Shown here: positions 20,053 to 27,910 of the stretch, piece after piece
Layout of the letters: every line of letters starts with the position of its first letter
Numbering within the stretch: the first letter of the stretch is position 1
Origin: FEN-1139 sp964396375
Lineage (GTDB): Bacteria; Myxococcota_A; Polyangia; Polyangiales; Polyangiaceae
Direction: 5' to 3'
Assembly: GCA_964396375.1 (NCBI GenBank)
Contig: CAYNEY010000026.1
Coordinates: 19,249 to 83,248, forward strand
DNA length: 64,000 bases
Program-made: the position numbers and the translations under genes
Notes under the pieces: generated by a model
Seen by the model: the letters and a program-made list of their open reading frames with translations, nothing else
What the model was told of the DNA's origin: nothing
The model's database searches: none

Positions 20053-20607
20053 ATGTCGCAGGATCTCGATTCCAGCATCACACTCCGTCTCGCCACACCG
20101 TCAGATATTGCCGCGATCGTCGCCCTGGTTGAGAGAGCCTACCGCGGCGACACGAGCCGGCTGGGCTGGACCACGGAGGCCGATCTCCTGGATGGACAGC
20201 GGACCGACACCGAGGAAATCACCAACCTCCTCGCCGATCCCTCCACCCGCCTGATCGTCGCAGCGGAGCGGGACTCACTCTTGGGCCATGTACTTCTGCG
20301 TCGCGAGAAGGATACGGGCTACGTAGGCATGTTGGCGGTCGATCCCACCCGTCAGGGCGCGGGCCTCGGTCAAGGACTGCTCGCCGAGGCAGAGCGCCGC
20401 GCCATCGCCGAGTTTGGCCTTCGGCGCACCCGAATGACCGTGATCTCGCTCCGCACCGAGCTCATCGCCTGGTACGAGCGCCACGGCTATCGGCGCACGC
20501 TGCGTCGCGAGCCCTTTCCCTATGGCAACCCACGTTTCGGATTGCCACAACGGCCGGATCTCGAGTTCTTGGTGCTGGAGCATGATCTGCTCCCCCCCGA
20601 GGGATGA
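20053..20607 (+). CDS. GNAT-family N-acetyltransferase
   Basis: The 184-residue protein shows the GNAT fold order. TLRLATPSDIAAIVALVERAYRG is the N-terminal strand-helix, GYVGMLAVDPTRQGAGLGQGLLAEAE contains the acetyl-CoA-binding RQGAGLG loop (motif A), and AWYERHGYRR is motif B. The frame opens upstream from 19558, but that part lies opposite gene 19177 and the ATG at 20053 matches the family start. The acceptor substrate cannot be predicted. It is a single gene ending in a hairpin that overlaps the stop codon. Confidence 0.88.
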   Translation: MSQDLDSSITLRLATPSDIAAIVALVERAYRGDTSRLGWTTEADLLDGQRTDTEEITNLLADPSTRLIVAAERDSLLGHVLLRREKDTGYVGMLAVDPTRQGAGLGQGLLAEAERRAIAEFGLRRTRMTVISLRTELIAWYERHGYRRTLRREPFPYGNPRFGLPQRPDLEFLVLEHDLLPPEG

Positions 20608-20622
20608 TGGTCCTCGAGGGGG
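20593..20622 (+). terminator. Hairpin overlapping the GNAT stop codon
   Basis: CCCCCCGAGG pairs with CCTCGAGGGGG (one bulged A, 9-nt loop). No U tract follows, so it is only a candidate terminator. Confidence 0.35.
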
Positions 20623-20752
20623 CCCGTACAAAACCCGGTTCGTGCGGAGAATTCTCCCGTGACAGGGCCGCCGGCCAATCCCCGTTGTCTGCCAGGCACC
20701 GAGCACCATTCACAGGCGCGCCATTAACTCACGACCCAAGCTGACCGCTGTT

Positions 20753-20779
20753 TGTCTCACAGCTCAAGGTGGTGAGACA
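20753..20779 (+). promoter_or_regulatory. Inverted repeat at the cheY-like ribosome site
   Basis: TGTCTCAC (20753-20760) and GTGAGACA (20772-20779) form a perfect 8-bp inverted repeat with an 11-nt centre. It ends 5 bp before the ATG at 20785. It could be an operator or an RNA hairpin that hides the AAGGTGGTGAG ribosome site. Confidence 0.5.
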
Positions 20780-20784
20780 CAGCC

Positions 20785-21153
20785 ATGAAGAAACTCCTGA
20801 TCGTCGATGACAGCAAGGCCATGCGCATGATCGTGCGCCGCGCACTCCGTCAGGCCAATATCGTCGAACACTCGGTGGAAGAGGCGTCCAATGGCGAAGA
20901 AGCGCTAGAGAAGCTGCGCGCGGGCGGTTTCGATCTCGTGCTCGCGGACTGGAACATGCCCCAGATGAACGGGATCGATCTTCTGAAGGCGGTGCGCGCG
21001 GCGGGGATGAACGTCCACTTCGGCTTCATCACCTCAGAGGGCACCGGCGACATCAGGGCCACGGCCCTGGAGAATGGCGCGGCCTTCTTGATCGTGAAGC
21101 CCTTCGCCTCCGAGGACATCCACGGCGCCTTGAAGCCCCTGGGGTTCGCATGA
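20785..21153 (+). CDS. CheY-like single-domain response regulator
   Basis: The 122-residue protein is a stand-alone receiver domain. It has the acidic pocket at Asp8/Asp9, the phospho-acceptor Asp55 (LVLADWNMPQMNG), Thr83 (FITSEG) and Lys105 (FLIVKPF), all in the canonical order. It has no output domain, so it acts by binding a partner when phosphorylated. It overlaps the next gene (CheX-like) by 4 bp. This suggests a dedicated phosphatase pair, as CheX dephosphorylates CheY-P in spirochetes and Thermotoga. No chemotaxis kinase or methyl-accepting protein is in the window. Confidence 0.95.
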   Translation: MKKLLIVDDSKAMRMIVRRALRQANIVEHSVEEASNGEEALEKLRAGGFDLVLADWNMPQMNGIDLLKAVRAAGMNVHFGFITSEGTGDIRATALENGAAFLIVKPFASEDIHGALKPLGFA

Positions 21154-21617
21154 CTCCCAGCAAATCGGCCCAAGCGTGGCTGGATGCCACCATCGATGCG
21201 GCCCAGGAATTCTGCGAGACCACGATCGGATCTCCTCTCGGCGAGCGGGCCGAGCTGCGCGAGTTACCGCAGCTCCTCACTGGGTGTTTCGTGGCCATCG
21301 TCTCCCCCGATGCCTCAGTCCAAGTCGGGGTAGCGAGCGATGCCCCAGGCTGCCAGTCATTGGCTTGTGCCCTCTTCGCTGCAGAAGAGGAGCTCTCCGA
21401 ATCCGACATCAGCGATGCCCTTGGGGAGATCGCCAACGTGGTCGCTGGAGGCGTAAAGAAGCGTAGGCACTCAGATTTCCAGGGAATGTCTCTGGGGTTG
21501 CCGATTGTGATGGACGGCCAGGTTCGCTGCACGGACAGCCAGGAGGTCGTGCAGACGGAGGTGGCCTTCGCCGATGTGCCAGTCCGGTTGATCGTTGTCA
21601 GCAACCGCGGCTCCTAG
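21150..21617 (+). CDS. CheX-like phosphatase-domain protein
   Basis: The 155-residue protein fits the CheX/CheC fold. The helix ISDALGEIANVVAGGVKKR carries the catalytic ExxN pair (Glu93, Asn96). CheX proteins hydrolyse the phosphoryl group of CheY-like receivers. The protein overlaps the stop of the receiver gene (20785) by 4 bp, so the two are translated together. The alternative is a non-catalytic CheX-like adaptor, but both key residues are kept. Confidence 0.8.
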   Translation: MTPSKSAQAWLDATIDAAQEFCETTIGSPLGERAELRELPQLLTGCFVAIVSPDASVQVGVASDAPGCQSLACALFAAEEELSESDISDALGEIANVVAGGVKKRRHSDFQGMSLGLPIVMDGQVRCTDSQEVVQTEVAFADVPVRLIVVSNRGS

Positions 21618-21676
21618 GATTCCTTCGGCCGAGAGACTTGTGTTACCCTCCGGCTTTGAACTAAGTAGGGAGTATC

Positions 21677-22159
21677 ATGGCAGGATTGGTCGAGCTACGC
21701 GGCGGGTTTCAGAAAGTGCTCAACGGACTCTTCGACCGCACGGTACCGGTCGCCCCAGTCCCGAAGTATGAGCCCGCTGCCACCAAGCCCGCGGTGATCG
21801 CGGTCTATACCGCTGAAGACGAGAAGGTGGTGGCGGTCGTGGTCTGTTCACTGGCGGCGGCAGCCTACCTTGGGGCCTCGCTTTCGCTGGTGCCAAAGGC
21901 TGTGGCCGAGGACAGCATCAAACGCAACAACCTCGAAGACGCCCTGCTGGAGAACTTCCGCGAGGTTGCCAACATCTTGGCATCATTGGTCACAGAGCAT
22001 GTGGGCGTCCGCGCCCGCCTGGGCCGGGTGATCCCAAAGGCGGTGGCTTCCCCACCCGAGCTGAAGGCGGTCATGGGTTCTGCACAGCGGATCGACGTCA
22101 GCTTCGACCTCCCAAACTACGGCCAGGGCATCGTTTCGGTCCGACTGGTCGCCGGCTAG
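21677..22159 (+). CDS. Second CheX-like domain protein
   Basis: The 160-residue protein is of CheX/CheC type by its central helix LLENFREVANILASLV, which again keeps an ExxN pair (Glu96, Asn99). A hydrophobic strand region (VVAVVVCSLAAAAYLG) precedes it, as expected for this alpha/beta fold. It follows the first CheX-like gene by 59 bp and is most likely in the same operon. Sequence identity to the first copy is low, so they may act on different receivers or as a heterodimer. AGTAGGGAGTATCATG gives a good ribosome site. Confidence 0.65.
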   Translation: MAGLVELRGGFQKVLNGLFDRTVPVAPVPKYEPAATKPAVIAVYTAEDEKVVAVVVCSLAAAAYLGASLSLVPKAVAEDSIKRNNLEDALLENFREVANILASLVTEHVGVRARLGRVIPKAVASPPELKAVMGSAQRIDVSFDLPNYGQGIVSVRLVAG

Positions 22160-22179
22160 GCACCCCTTGTGTGGGGAGG

Positions 22180-23202
22180 TCAGCGCGTTGGTGCGTCGGC
22201 GTCGAGCACGAGTTCGAGGCCAACTGCGAGCGATAAGAGCCACCGGCCATAGGTACCCACGCTACGATGTTCGAAGACCAGCTCGCTCGAGCGAGCTGGA
22301 ACCAACAGGGAGGCACCGACAGTTGCTCTGAGCGCCGAAAACAGTTGGAGCTGAAGTCGGCCGTCGAGCAGTGGTCCCGCGGTCAGGAGCTGATCGTCTT
22401 TTGCGACGTAACCGCTCGCCGCGACACCACGCAGCTCGGTTGAGATGACGCCAAGACCTGCTCCCAGGCTCACCAGAAGAGGGGTGGGCTCCGCGGAACA
22501 ATACAACAGTCCTTCCAGCGCAAGAAACTGCGACCGTGCCTCAGCGCGACCTTCGGGGCGCTCGAGCGCGTGGGCGCGGAGAGCAGTGGAGGCCACCGCG
22601 CGCAGGCCGAGAGCGCCAGACCGAAGCGAGGCGTCGACCTGACCTGCTATCCCAGGGCCGAGTCCACCGGGCGAGAGAAGGAGCGCGGATGCGAAACCCA
22701 AGCTGAGTTCACGGCCTGGCCGCGATGCACCCGGCATTGCAGAGGGCTGCGCAGTCGCCGCTTCCTCCACCGGTTGGCTGGGACTCGGACGCAGACGTGG
22801 CTCAATGCCCGTCAGGTGCCAACGAAGTAGCTCCACCGCGTGCAAGGCGGCAGTGCGAGGGTCAAGAGCACGGCCGTCGGACTGGGTGAACACTTCGCGC
22901 AGCGAGAGCTGCCCTGTGCGTCGATCCAGGATCCAAACCTCGAGACTGGTTGGCTTGATGAGGATCCGAAAGGTAAAGGCGGTGTTCGAGTCCTCCGGCT
23001 CCTCCACCACCTCGACTCCGAGTTCAGCGAGTTCTGCGCGAAGAAGCGGCACGAACTCTCCCTGGATCGGTGAGGTGCCGATGATGGCTGCCGTGATCTG
23101 CTGTCGTCTCTCACCACTGGAGGGCTCGGTTGCCGCTTCCGCCCATGCCAAACCGATGAGGTTCTGTGCAAGGACCAGGAGGAGGAGACGAAACGGTGAC
23201 AC
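22180..23202 (-). CDS. Exported envelope protein, beta-barrel-like C-terminus
   Basis: The 340-residue protein starts MSPFRLLLLVLAQNLIGLAWAEA, a signal peptide. The N-terminal part of about 110 residues has the pattern of a small alpha/beta domain (FVPLLRAELAELGVEVVEE). After a Pro/Ala linker the C-terminal part (residues 170-340) has repeated amphipathic strands and ends GRWLLSLAVGLELVLDA, as in small outer-membrane barrels. It lies 9 bp downstream of the FecR-TPR gene and completes a sigma/anti-sigma/envelope operon. The same architecture is seen at 2875-3888. Exact function is unknown. Confidence 0.65.
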   Translation of the reverse strand: MSPFRLLLLVLAQNLIGLAWAEAATEPSSGERRQQITAAIIGTSPIQGEFVPLLRAELAELGVEVVEEPEDSNTAFTFRILIKPTSLEVWILDRRTGQLSLREVFTQSDGRALDPRTAALHAVELLRWHLTGIEPRLRPSPSQPVEEAATAQPSAMPGASRPGRELSLGFASALLLSPGGLGPGIAGQVDASLRSGALGLRAVASTALRAHALERPEGRAEARSQFLALEGLLYCSAEPTPLLVSLGAGLGVISTELRGVAASGYVAKDDQLLTAGPLLDGRLQLQLFSALRATVGASLLVPARSSELVFEHRSVGTYGRWLLSLAVGLELVLDADAPTR

Positions 23203-23211
23203 CCAGCCAGC

Positions 23212-24408
23212 CTACGGACCAAGCAGGTCCCGAGCAAAGCCTGCATGCGGACCCTTCGGATAACGGGTGAGATAGCGGCGCGCCGCCTGCTCCGCCGCGG
23301 TCCGATCTCCCGCATGGTCGAGGGCTTCGAGGAGTCGACCAGACGCTTCTCGGGCCAAGCTGCCAGCGGGACGCTCCGCGAGATAGGTCGAGAACCAACG
23401 CGCCGCCTCTCTCGGATTGCCCGCCGAACGACCCAACTGGAAGGCTGCGATCGCCGCCGGCTCCCCGGAGGGGAAGCGCTGCCGAAGCCGACCAAGCACC
23501 CGCACCGATTCGTCCGCGTGGCCAGCGAAACGGCAAACCTCGGCCAAGCTGAGGAGACTCTTCGCCGAGGCAGACTCGGTGAGTCGGCCAATGCCGAGGG
23601 CAGATGCCTTCTCGTATCCCTCCCGATACTTGCCAGACCGACCGAGCGACTCCCAATCCTGCTCCCGAAGGCGCTGCGGACCTTCTGGAACCGGCTCGGG
23701 TGCAGAGTCAGCCGATGGCACCTCGAGGCTCGGGTTCAGATCCGCCACCTCCTCCGAACGGGGCATCTCAGAGTCGAGCCGTCGCTGCCCTCGCTCGATG
23801 ACCAAACGCGCAGGAGCGCGCAGGGCAAGCGGAGACGGATCCGCCTCCCGAGCGTAGAGCAGCACCGAACCCTCCTCGATGCTGAGTTCCAACCGTTCCG
23901 ACTGCGCGCTCCACGCCAGAGAGAAGCGAGTCCCCGTGACATCGACGCGATAGGGCCCAGCACGCCAAGTGTAGTGAGTATCGGGTCGGTGCCGCACCGA
24001 CACGTTCGCTCGCCCCTCCTCGATGCGCACCTCGGCACCCAGCACATCGACGCTCTGTACAACCGCGCGACCACCGGGCAAAAGGTGCATCTCGGAAGCA
24101 TCCGCGAAGCGGAGTGGCACAGCCCGATCGGGTGGGGCAACCAAGACCGTTCCACTTCGCACCGAGGCGCTGCTCTCTACGCGTTCTGACCCGTCCGAAG
24201 TGAGCCGTCCCACCGCCAGCCCACCGAGTGCGGCCGAAGCGAGCGCCGCCGCCAGCCACAGTGAGGCGTTGCGTCGTGGACGCTGGTACCTCGAGGCGCG
24301 CAACTCGGCGATGAAGCTCTGCGCCACCCGCTCGGTACCAGCCAGCTTCCGCCGATCCTCGTCCTGAAGAGCCGCGACGGCTCCCCCGAGGCGCTCGAGA
24401 TCGATCAT
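23212..24408 (-). CDS. FecR-like anti-sigma protein with C-terminal TPR region
   Basis: The 398-residue protein has a short cytoplasmic start (MIDLERLGGAVAALQDEDRRKL), one transmembrane helix at about residues 48-67 (LWLAAALASAALGGLAVGRL), and a FecR-type periplasmic domain. That domain includes GRAVVQSVDVLGAEVRIEEG and YRVDVTGTRFSLAW. Helical TPR/YbgF-like repeats (residues 255-398) end in ARRYLTRYPKGPHAGFARDLL. FecR proteins relay an outer signal to the coupled ECF sigma. The start ATG at 24408 overlaps the sigma stop by 4 bp. An in-frame extension to 24750 lies inside the sigma gene and is ignored. The TPR tail parallels that at 1542-2246. Confidence 0.85.
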   Translation of the reverse strand: MIDLERLGGAVAALQDEDRRKLAGTERVAQSFIAELRASRYQRPRRNASLWLAAALASAALGGLAVGRLTSDGSERVESSASVRSGTVLVAPPDRAVPLRFADASEMHLLPGGRAVVQSVDVLGAEVRIEEGRANVSVRHRPDTHYTWRAGPYRVDVTGTRFSLAWSAQSERLELSIEEGSVLLYAREADPSPLALRAPARLVIERGQRRLDSEMPRSEEVADLNPSLEVPSADSAPEPVPEGPQRLREQDWESLGRSGKYREGYEKASALGIGRLTESASAKSLLSLAEVCRFAGHADESVRVLGRLRQRFPSGEPAAIAAFQLGRSAGNPREAARWFSTYLAERPAGSLAREASGRLLEALDHAGDRTAAEQAARRYLTRYPKGPHAGFARDLLGP

Positions 24409-25172
24409 CGCTCCACCTCCTTTTCCCTCGACGGAGGAGAACTCGCGAAGGGACGCAGCGCAGGTTCGCGCCGCGCCAGATTCTGGAAGCGGGCCGAGGC
24501 GCGCTGCAGACGCCGTTTGGCCGTAGCCAGCGAGCACCCACAGGAAAGTGCCACCTGCTCGAGTCCGTAGCCCTCCATGAAACGCAGAACGAACACCGTG
24601 CGCTCCTCGATGGGAAACCGATCGAGAATGCGGTAGGTTACCGAGAGTGCCTCGCGAGCAGGGTGATCGACCCCCGTCGGCTCGGGTGTCTCGAGCTCCG
24701 CCGGATCCACGAAGCGGAGCCAGCGCCGGCGCTGACGCCGCCGCACACAATCAGTGGCAGTACAGATAGCTATCTGCATCAACCAATCCGTGAGCGCCTG
24801 AGGATCCCGAAGGCGGTGCACCGAACCAAGCGCGCGCACGAACACATCCTGAGTCACATCCGGAAGCTCGGCATCCACACCCAGCACACGACCCACGATC
24901 CTCTCGACCAGGGGAACATATTCATGAAACAGGGCGGCGGCAGCCCCCTCATCGCCACGGCAGAGAGCACTCACCAGCGCTGCGCGATCCCCCACGAACT
25001 CTACCTGACTGCGACGCCGCCACGCGTCGCGAGTCGGCTCACCGAGCTTCTGAAGGGGCGACGCTTTCACGGCTCCTTGCAGGTCGAAGGTGGGCTCGCA
25101 CGATGGCTCAGGAATCATCCCTGAGGCGGGAGGCGGGGGGACTCGGGGAGGAGCAGAAGGCGCAGAAGACAC
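24405..25172 (-). CDS. ECF-type RNA polymerase sigma factor
   Basis: The 255-residue protein has a 70-residue Pro-rich N-terminal extension, then sigma region 2 (LFHEYVPLVERIVGRVLG, DVTQDVFVRALGSVHRL, DWLMQIAICTATDCVRRR) and region 4 (EERTVFVLRFMEGYGLEQVALSCGCSLATAKRRLQRA). The CGCS in the helix-turn-helix is typical of a myxobacterial group of such sigma factors. It is first of an operon with the FecR-TPR protein (4-bp overlap) and the envelope protein at 22180-23202. The start could be later, for example at the Met near residue 19. Confidence 0.9.
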   Translation of the reverse strand: MSSAPSAPPRVPPPPASGMIPEPSCEPTFDLQGAVKASPLQKLGEPTRDAWRRRSQVEFVGDRAALVSALCRGDEGAAAALFHEYVPLVERIVGRVLGVDAELPDVTQDVFVRALGSVHRLRDPQALTDWLMQIAICTATDCVRRRQRRRWLRFVDPAELETPEPTGVDHPAREALSVTYRILDRFPIEERTVFVLRFMEGYGLEQVALSCGCSLATAKRRLQRASARFQNLARREPALRPFASSPPSREKEVER

Positions 25173-25218
25173 GAAGCGGACCTAGATTCTAGCAGGTCTG
25201 CCGGTGGCCAGATCAGTT

Positions 25219-25238
25219 GGTTGGCCTTTCAGCCGACC
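25219..25238 (-). terminator. Small hairpin downstream of the NCS2-type permease
   Basis: GGTTGGC and GCCGACC form a 7-bp stem (one G-U) with a 6-nt loop in the 77-bp gap between the permease stop and the sigma start. There is no U tract. Confidence 0.3.
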
Positions 25239-25249
25239 AAGCGCCGGGC

Positions 25250-26887
25250 TCAGGGGGAAGTCGGAGCACCGCCGTGAGCCGCTTTCGAGTCCTCGGGCAG
25301 ACGGGTGGCGAGCAGACAGACCAAGGCGAGCAAACCATAGCCTGTCACGAAGGGGTGACCGATGCCCACCGCCAAGCGTTGCACGGTATCCGCGACCGTA
25401 AACGCATAGCTGTGGATCAACCCAACGAACGACAGAACCGCACCTGAACATGCCCAGAGAGCGGCGCGCAGGAAGTGGCGTTCGATGATCTCCACGGTGA
25501 GGGCAGCCCAGAGCATACTGGTAAGGAGCGCTCCCTGCTCGAGCGCGAAGGCACCGTGGGCGGCGATATCGGAGCGCGCCAGGCTGTCGATGAGCGCCGG
25601 CGTGAAGGGGTGCTGTGGGTCCCCAACTCCGCCGGTACGCAGCCCAATCTTGAGCAGGAGGGCTCCCCAGGCAGCAATCCCCGGCAAAATCCCCACCGCC
25701 ACGGCCGGGGCGTGAGCCTTGGGTGTAGCCGAGAAGGCCTGGGCCACCATCACAATGCCGATCCAAAGCACAATCGCCATCCCCGCCTCGATGGGGATGA
25801 GGAGCTTTACGACCGCCACCGCACCCGTGAGGCTCACCACGGTGAAGAAGAGCCCGTTCACCACTGAGTAGCCAACCCGCGCCCCGAGTGCTTTCCATCC
25901 GGGGTGACCGATGTAGATGGTGGTCGGAAACGGCGAACCGAAGCATGCGCCGAGCAGGGTACCGATCCCGTTGGCCACCAAGGAAGGCACCGTCGGGTAG
26001 TCATCGCCAGCCGCCGCAGCCGAATCGAGGTTCTGCAGCGAGCCCACCACATTGAAGAGGCCCATCGGTACCACCACCCCGAACGTGGTCAACAAAGCGC
26101 CATCACCGAGACCCGACACAATCTCCGAGACGATTGGCACCGGGAGATACAAGCCAAGGTTCGAGCCTGCAGACGAGAACGCAGCTGGATCGAAGTCGAG
26201 CATCGGGGTCAACCAGGCCAATGCCGTTCCCATCCCTACCGCCACCAGCCCACCCGGAATTCTGAACGGAAAGCGGACGCGCCCGAAATAGGTGAGGAGC
26301 ACCGCGCCGAAGGGGAGGAACGCCACGATGGGAGACGCGAAGGTCCGAAAGAGGAACCCCGCCGCGATGAACGTGACCGCGATACCCGCCAAGGTCGACA
26401 GCATGGCTGCCCTCGGCGTGAAGCGGCGCAACCAGCCGATGCAGAAGGCCCCTCCGGCCTCGATCACCCCCGAACCGAGCGCCGCGATCACACCCGCCGA
26501 GAAGGCGACCCGCTCGGCTTGTTCTGGTGTTGCACCCGCCGACAGCGTCGCGAGCTTGGCCGGAAGCATCACCATGAAAACGAAGCCAATCAGCGATACA
26601 GTGTTGATGCCGTACGGCAGCGCACACACGTCGGCGCGCCCGCTCATTCTTTGGAGCCGTCTCGCCTGCCAGGCGTAAAACAGGTTGCCAACCACCAGTG
26701 ACACGGCCATCCCAGGCAGGATTACTGCGTACAATCGCTGGGTCGAGAAACCGAGAACATGCGTCCACAGGTTAGCAATCAGGAGTACTTGGATCAGGTT
26801 GTCGAGCGCCAAGCCAAAGAAGCCGTCGACGTCACCGCGTACGAACCAACCCATCCCCCCTTCGGAACCTTGTCCTTGATTACGCAT
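25250..26887 (-). CDS. NCS2-family permease (xanthine/uracil type)
   Basis: The 545-residue polytopic protein has about 12-14 hydrophobic segments. It shows family marks such as VCALPYGINTVS, TLAGIAVTFIAAGFLF and the GSPFPTTIYIGHPGWKALGARVGYS loop. NCS2 proteins are proton symporters for nucleobases or related solutes. The loop differs from that of AzgA-type purine permeases, so the solute is uncertain. Start is set at the ATG at 26887 (MRNQGQG); a GTG sits directly before it. The frame remains open to 27232 but that part is low-complexity and lies opposite another gene. It is divergent from the membrane protein at 26893. Confidence 0.88.
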   Translation of the reverse strand: MRNQGQGSEGGMGWFVRGDVDGFFGLALDNLIQVLLIANLWTHVLGFSTQRLYAVILPGMAVSLVVGNLFYAWQARRLQRMSGRADVCALPYGINTVSLIGFVFMVMLPAKLATLSAGATPEQAERVAFSAGVIAALGSGVIEAGGAFCIGWLRRFTPRAAMLSTLAGIAVTFIAAGFLFRTFASPIVAFLPFGAVLLTYFGRVRFPFRIPGGLVAVGMGTALAWLTPMLDFDPAAFSSAGSNLGLYLPVPIVSEIVSGLGDGALLTTFGVVVPMGLFNVVGSLQNLDSAAAAGDDYPTVPSLVANGIGTLLGACFGSPFPTTIYIGHPGWKALGARVGYSVVNGLFFTVVSLTGAVAVVKLLIPIEAGMAIVLWIGIVMVAQAFSATPKAHAPAVAVGILPGIAAWGALLLKIGLRTGGVGDPQHPFTPALIDSLARSDIAAHGAFALEQGALLTSMLWAALTVEIIERHFLRAALWACSGAVLSFVGLIHSYAFTVADTVQRLAVGIGHPFVTGYGLLALVCLLATRLPEDSKAAHGGAPTSP

Positions 26888-26892
26888 CACCG

Positions 26893-27747
26893 GTGGCTTA
26901 TCACGGTTTCGAGTGCTACGGCCGCGGCCACCCTGTCGTGTTGTGTCTGAAGCTCCTCCTCGCACCGTTGCTGGTCGGACTCTCGTCGCTCGGCGCTTGC
27001 CGCTTCGGCGCATCCGTGGGCGGGCTCCTGGCCTCCTTGCCCGTCGTCGCGGGGCCCATCCTGCTTCTGTTCGCCCTCGAGCACGGCGTCGCCTTCGCGC
27101 GCGAGAGCGCCAATCAAACCCTGCTCGGCGTGGTGGCCTTGGCAGGGTTCTCGGTGACATACGTCTGGACGGCGCGACAGAGTGAGCACCGTGCGTGGCC
27201 CGCGGTGTGTTTCGTGGCGGGTGCGTGCACATACCTGCTCAGTGCCGCAGCGCTGGCCCAGCTCGCAATTCCAACCCTGGTGAACCCTCTGGTGGCGTTC
27301 GGAGGTATCCTCGCCGGGAGACTCCTCCTTCCTCGCCACTTCGAAGCGGATCGTCCGCGGGGACGTCGGCTCTCGAGCCACGTCGCGCTCCTCTTGCGCA
27401 TGGCGGCGGCAGCCAGCCTGGTGCTGGTGCTAACGTCCCTGGCAGGCTCGTTGGGACCAGGTTCGGCGGGGCTGCTCGTCCCGTTTCCCGTCGCGAGCAC
27501 GGTGCTCGTGCTCGCGACCCATGTGGAGAACGGGGCGGGAGCCGCGGGGCGGCTCCTCGCTGGCTTCCTTTTCGGCCTGCTCGGCTTCGTGGCATTCTTG
27601 ACCGTCCTTACAGAAGCCCTCGCCCTTGGTCTACTCTGGGGCTTCGGCACCGCCCTCGCGGTGAGCCTGGTCGTCCAAGGCGTGGTCTTTGCCCTGATTC
27701 GGCGGCTTCTACCGGACCCGAAGACGAGCGGCAGTCCCCCTCCGTAA
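26893..27747 (+). CDS. Multi-pass membrane protein with internal duplication
   Basis: The 284-residue protein has about 8 hydrophobic segments. Its halves look duplicated: GGLLASLPVVAGPILLLFALEHG (split here: GGLLASLPVVAG and PILLLFALEHG) in the first half matches AGLLVPFPVASTVLVLATHVENG (AGLLVPFPVAST and VLVLATHVENG) in the second. This suggests a two-fold pseudo-symmetric transporter or channel. No family name is certain; GlpM-like small membrane proteins have a related single unit. The GTG at 26893 is only 5 bp from the divergent permease start, so the GTG at 26938 (leading into LCLKLLLAPLLVGL) may be the true start. Confidence 0.7.
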   Translation: MAYHGFECYGRGHPVVLCLKLLLAPLLVGLSSLGACRFGASVGGLLASLPVVAGPILLLFALEHGVAFARESANQTLLGVVALAGFSVTYVWTARQSEHRAWPAVCFVAGACTYLLSAAALAQLAIPTLVNPLVAFGGILAGRLLLPRHFEADRPRGRRLSSHVALLLRMAAAASLVLVLTSLAGSLGPGSAGLLVPFPVASTVLVLATHVENGAGAAGRLLAGFLFGLLGFVAFLTVLTEALALGLLWGFGTALAVSLVVQGVVFALIRRLLPDPKTSGSPPP

Positions 27748-27910
27748 CCACCACCCACGCCCGAAAACCACCGGCATCCCCCCCCTCCAGGACCAGGTGC
27801 CGGAGTAGACCGGCCATGCACTGGTGATTCGGGTATGGTACGGGCCGTTTCCGGCGGCTTCGAGCCGACGGGCGGGTTTCCCTCGTTTCCATTTTCCAAG
27901 GTCAGAGATC

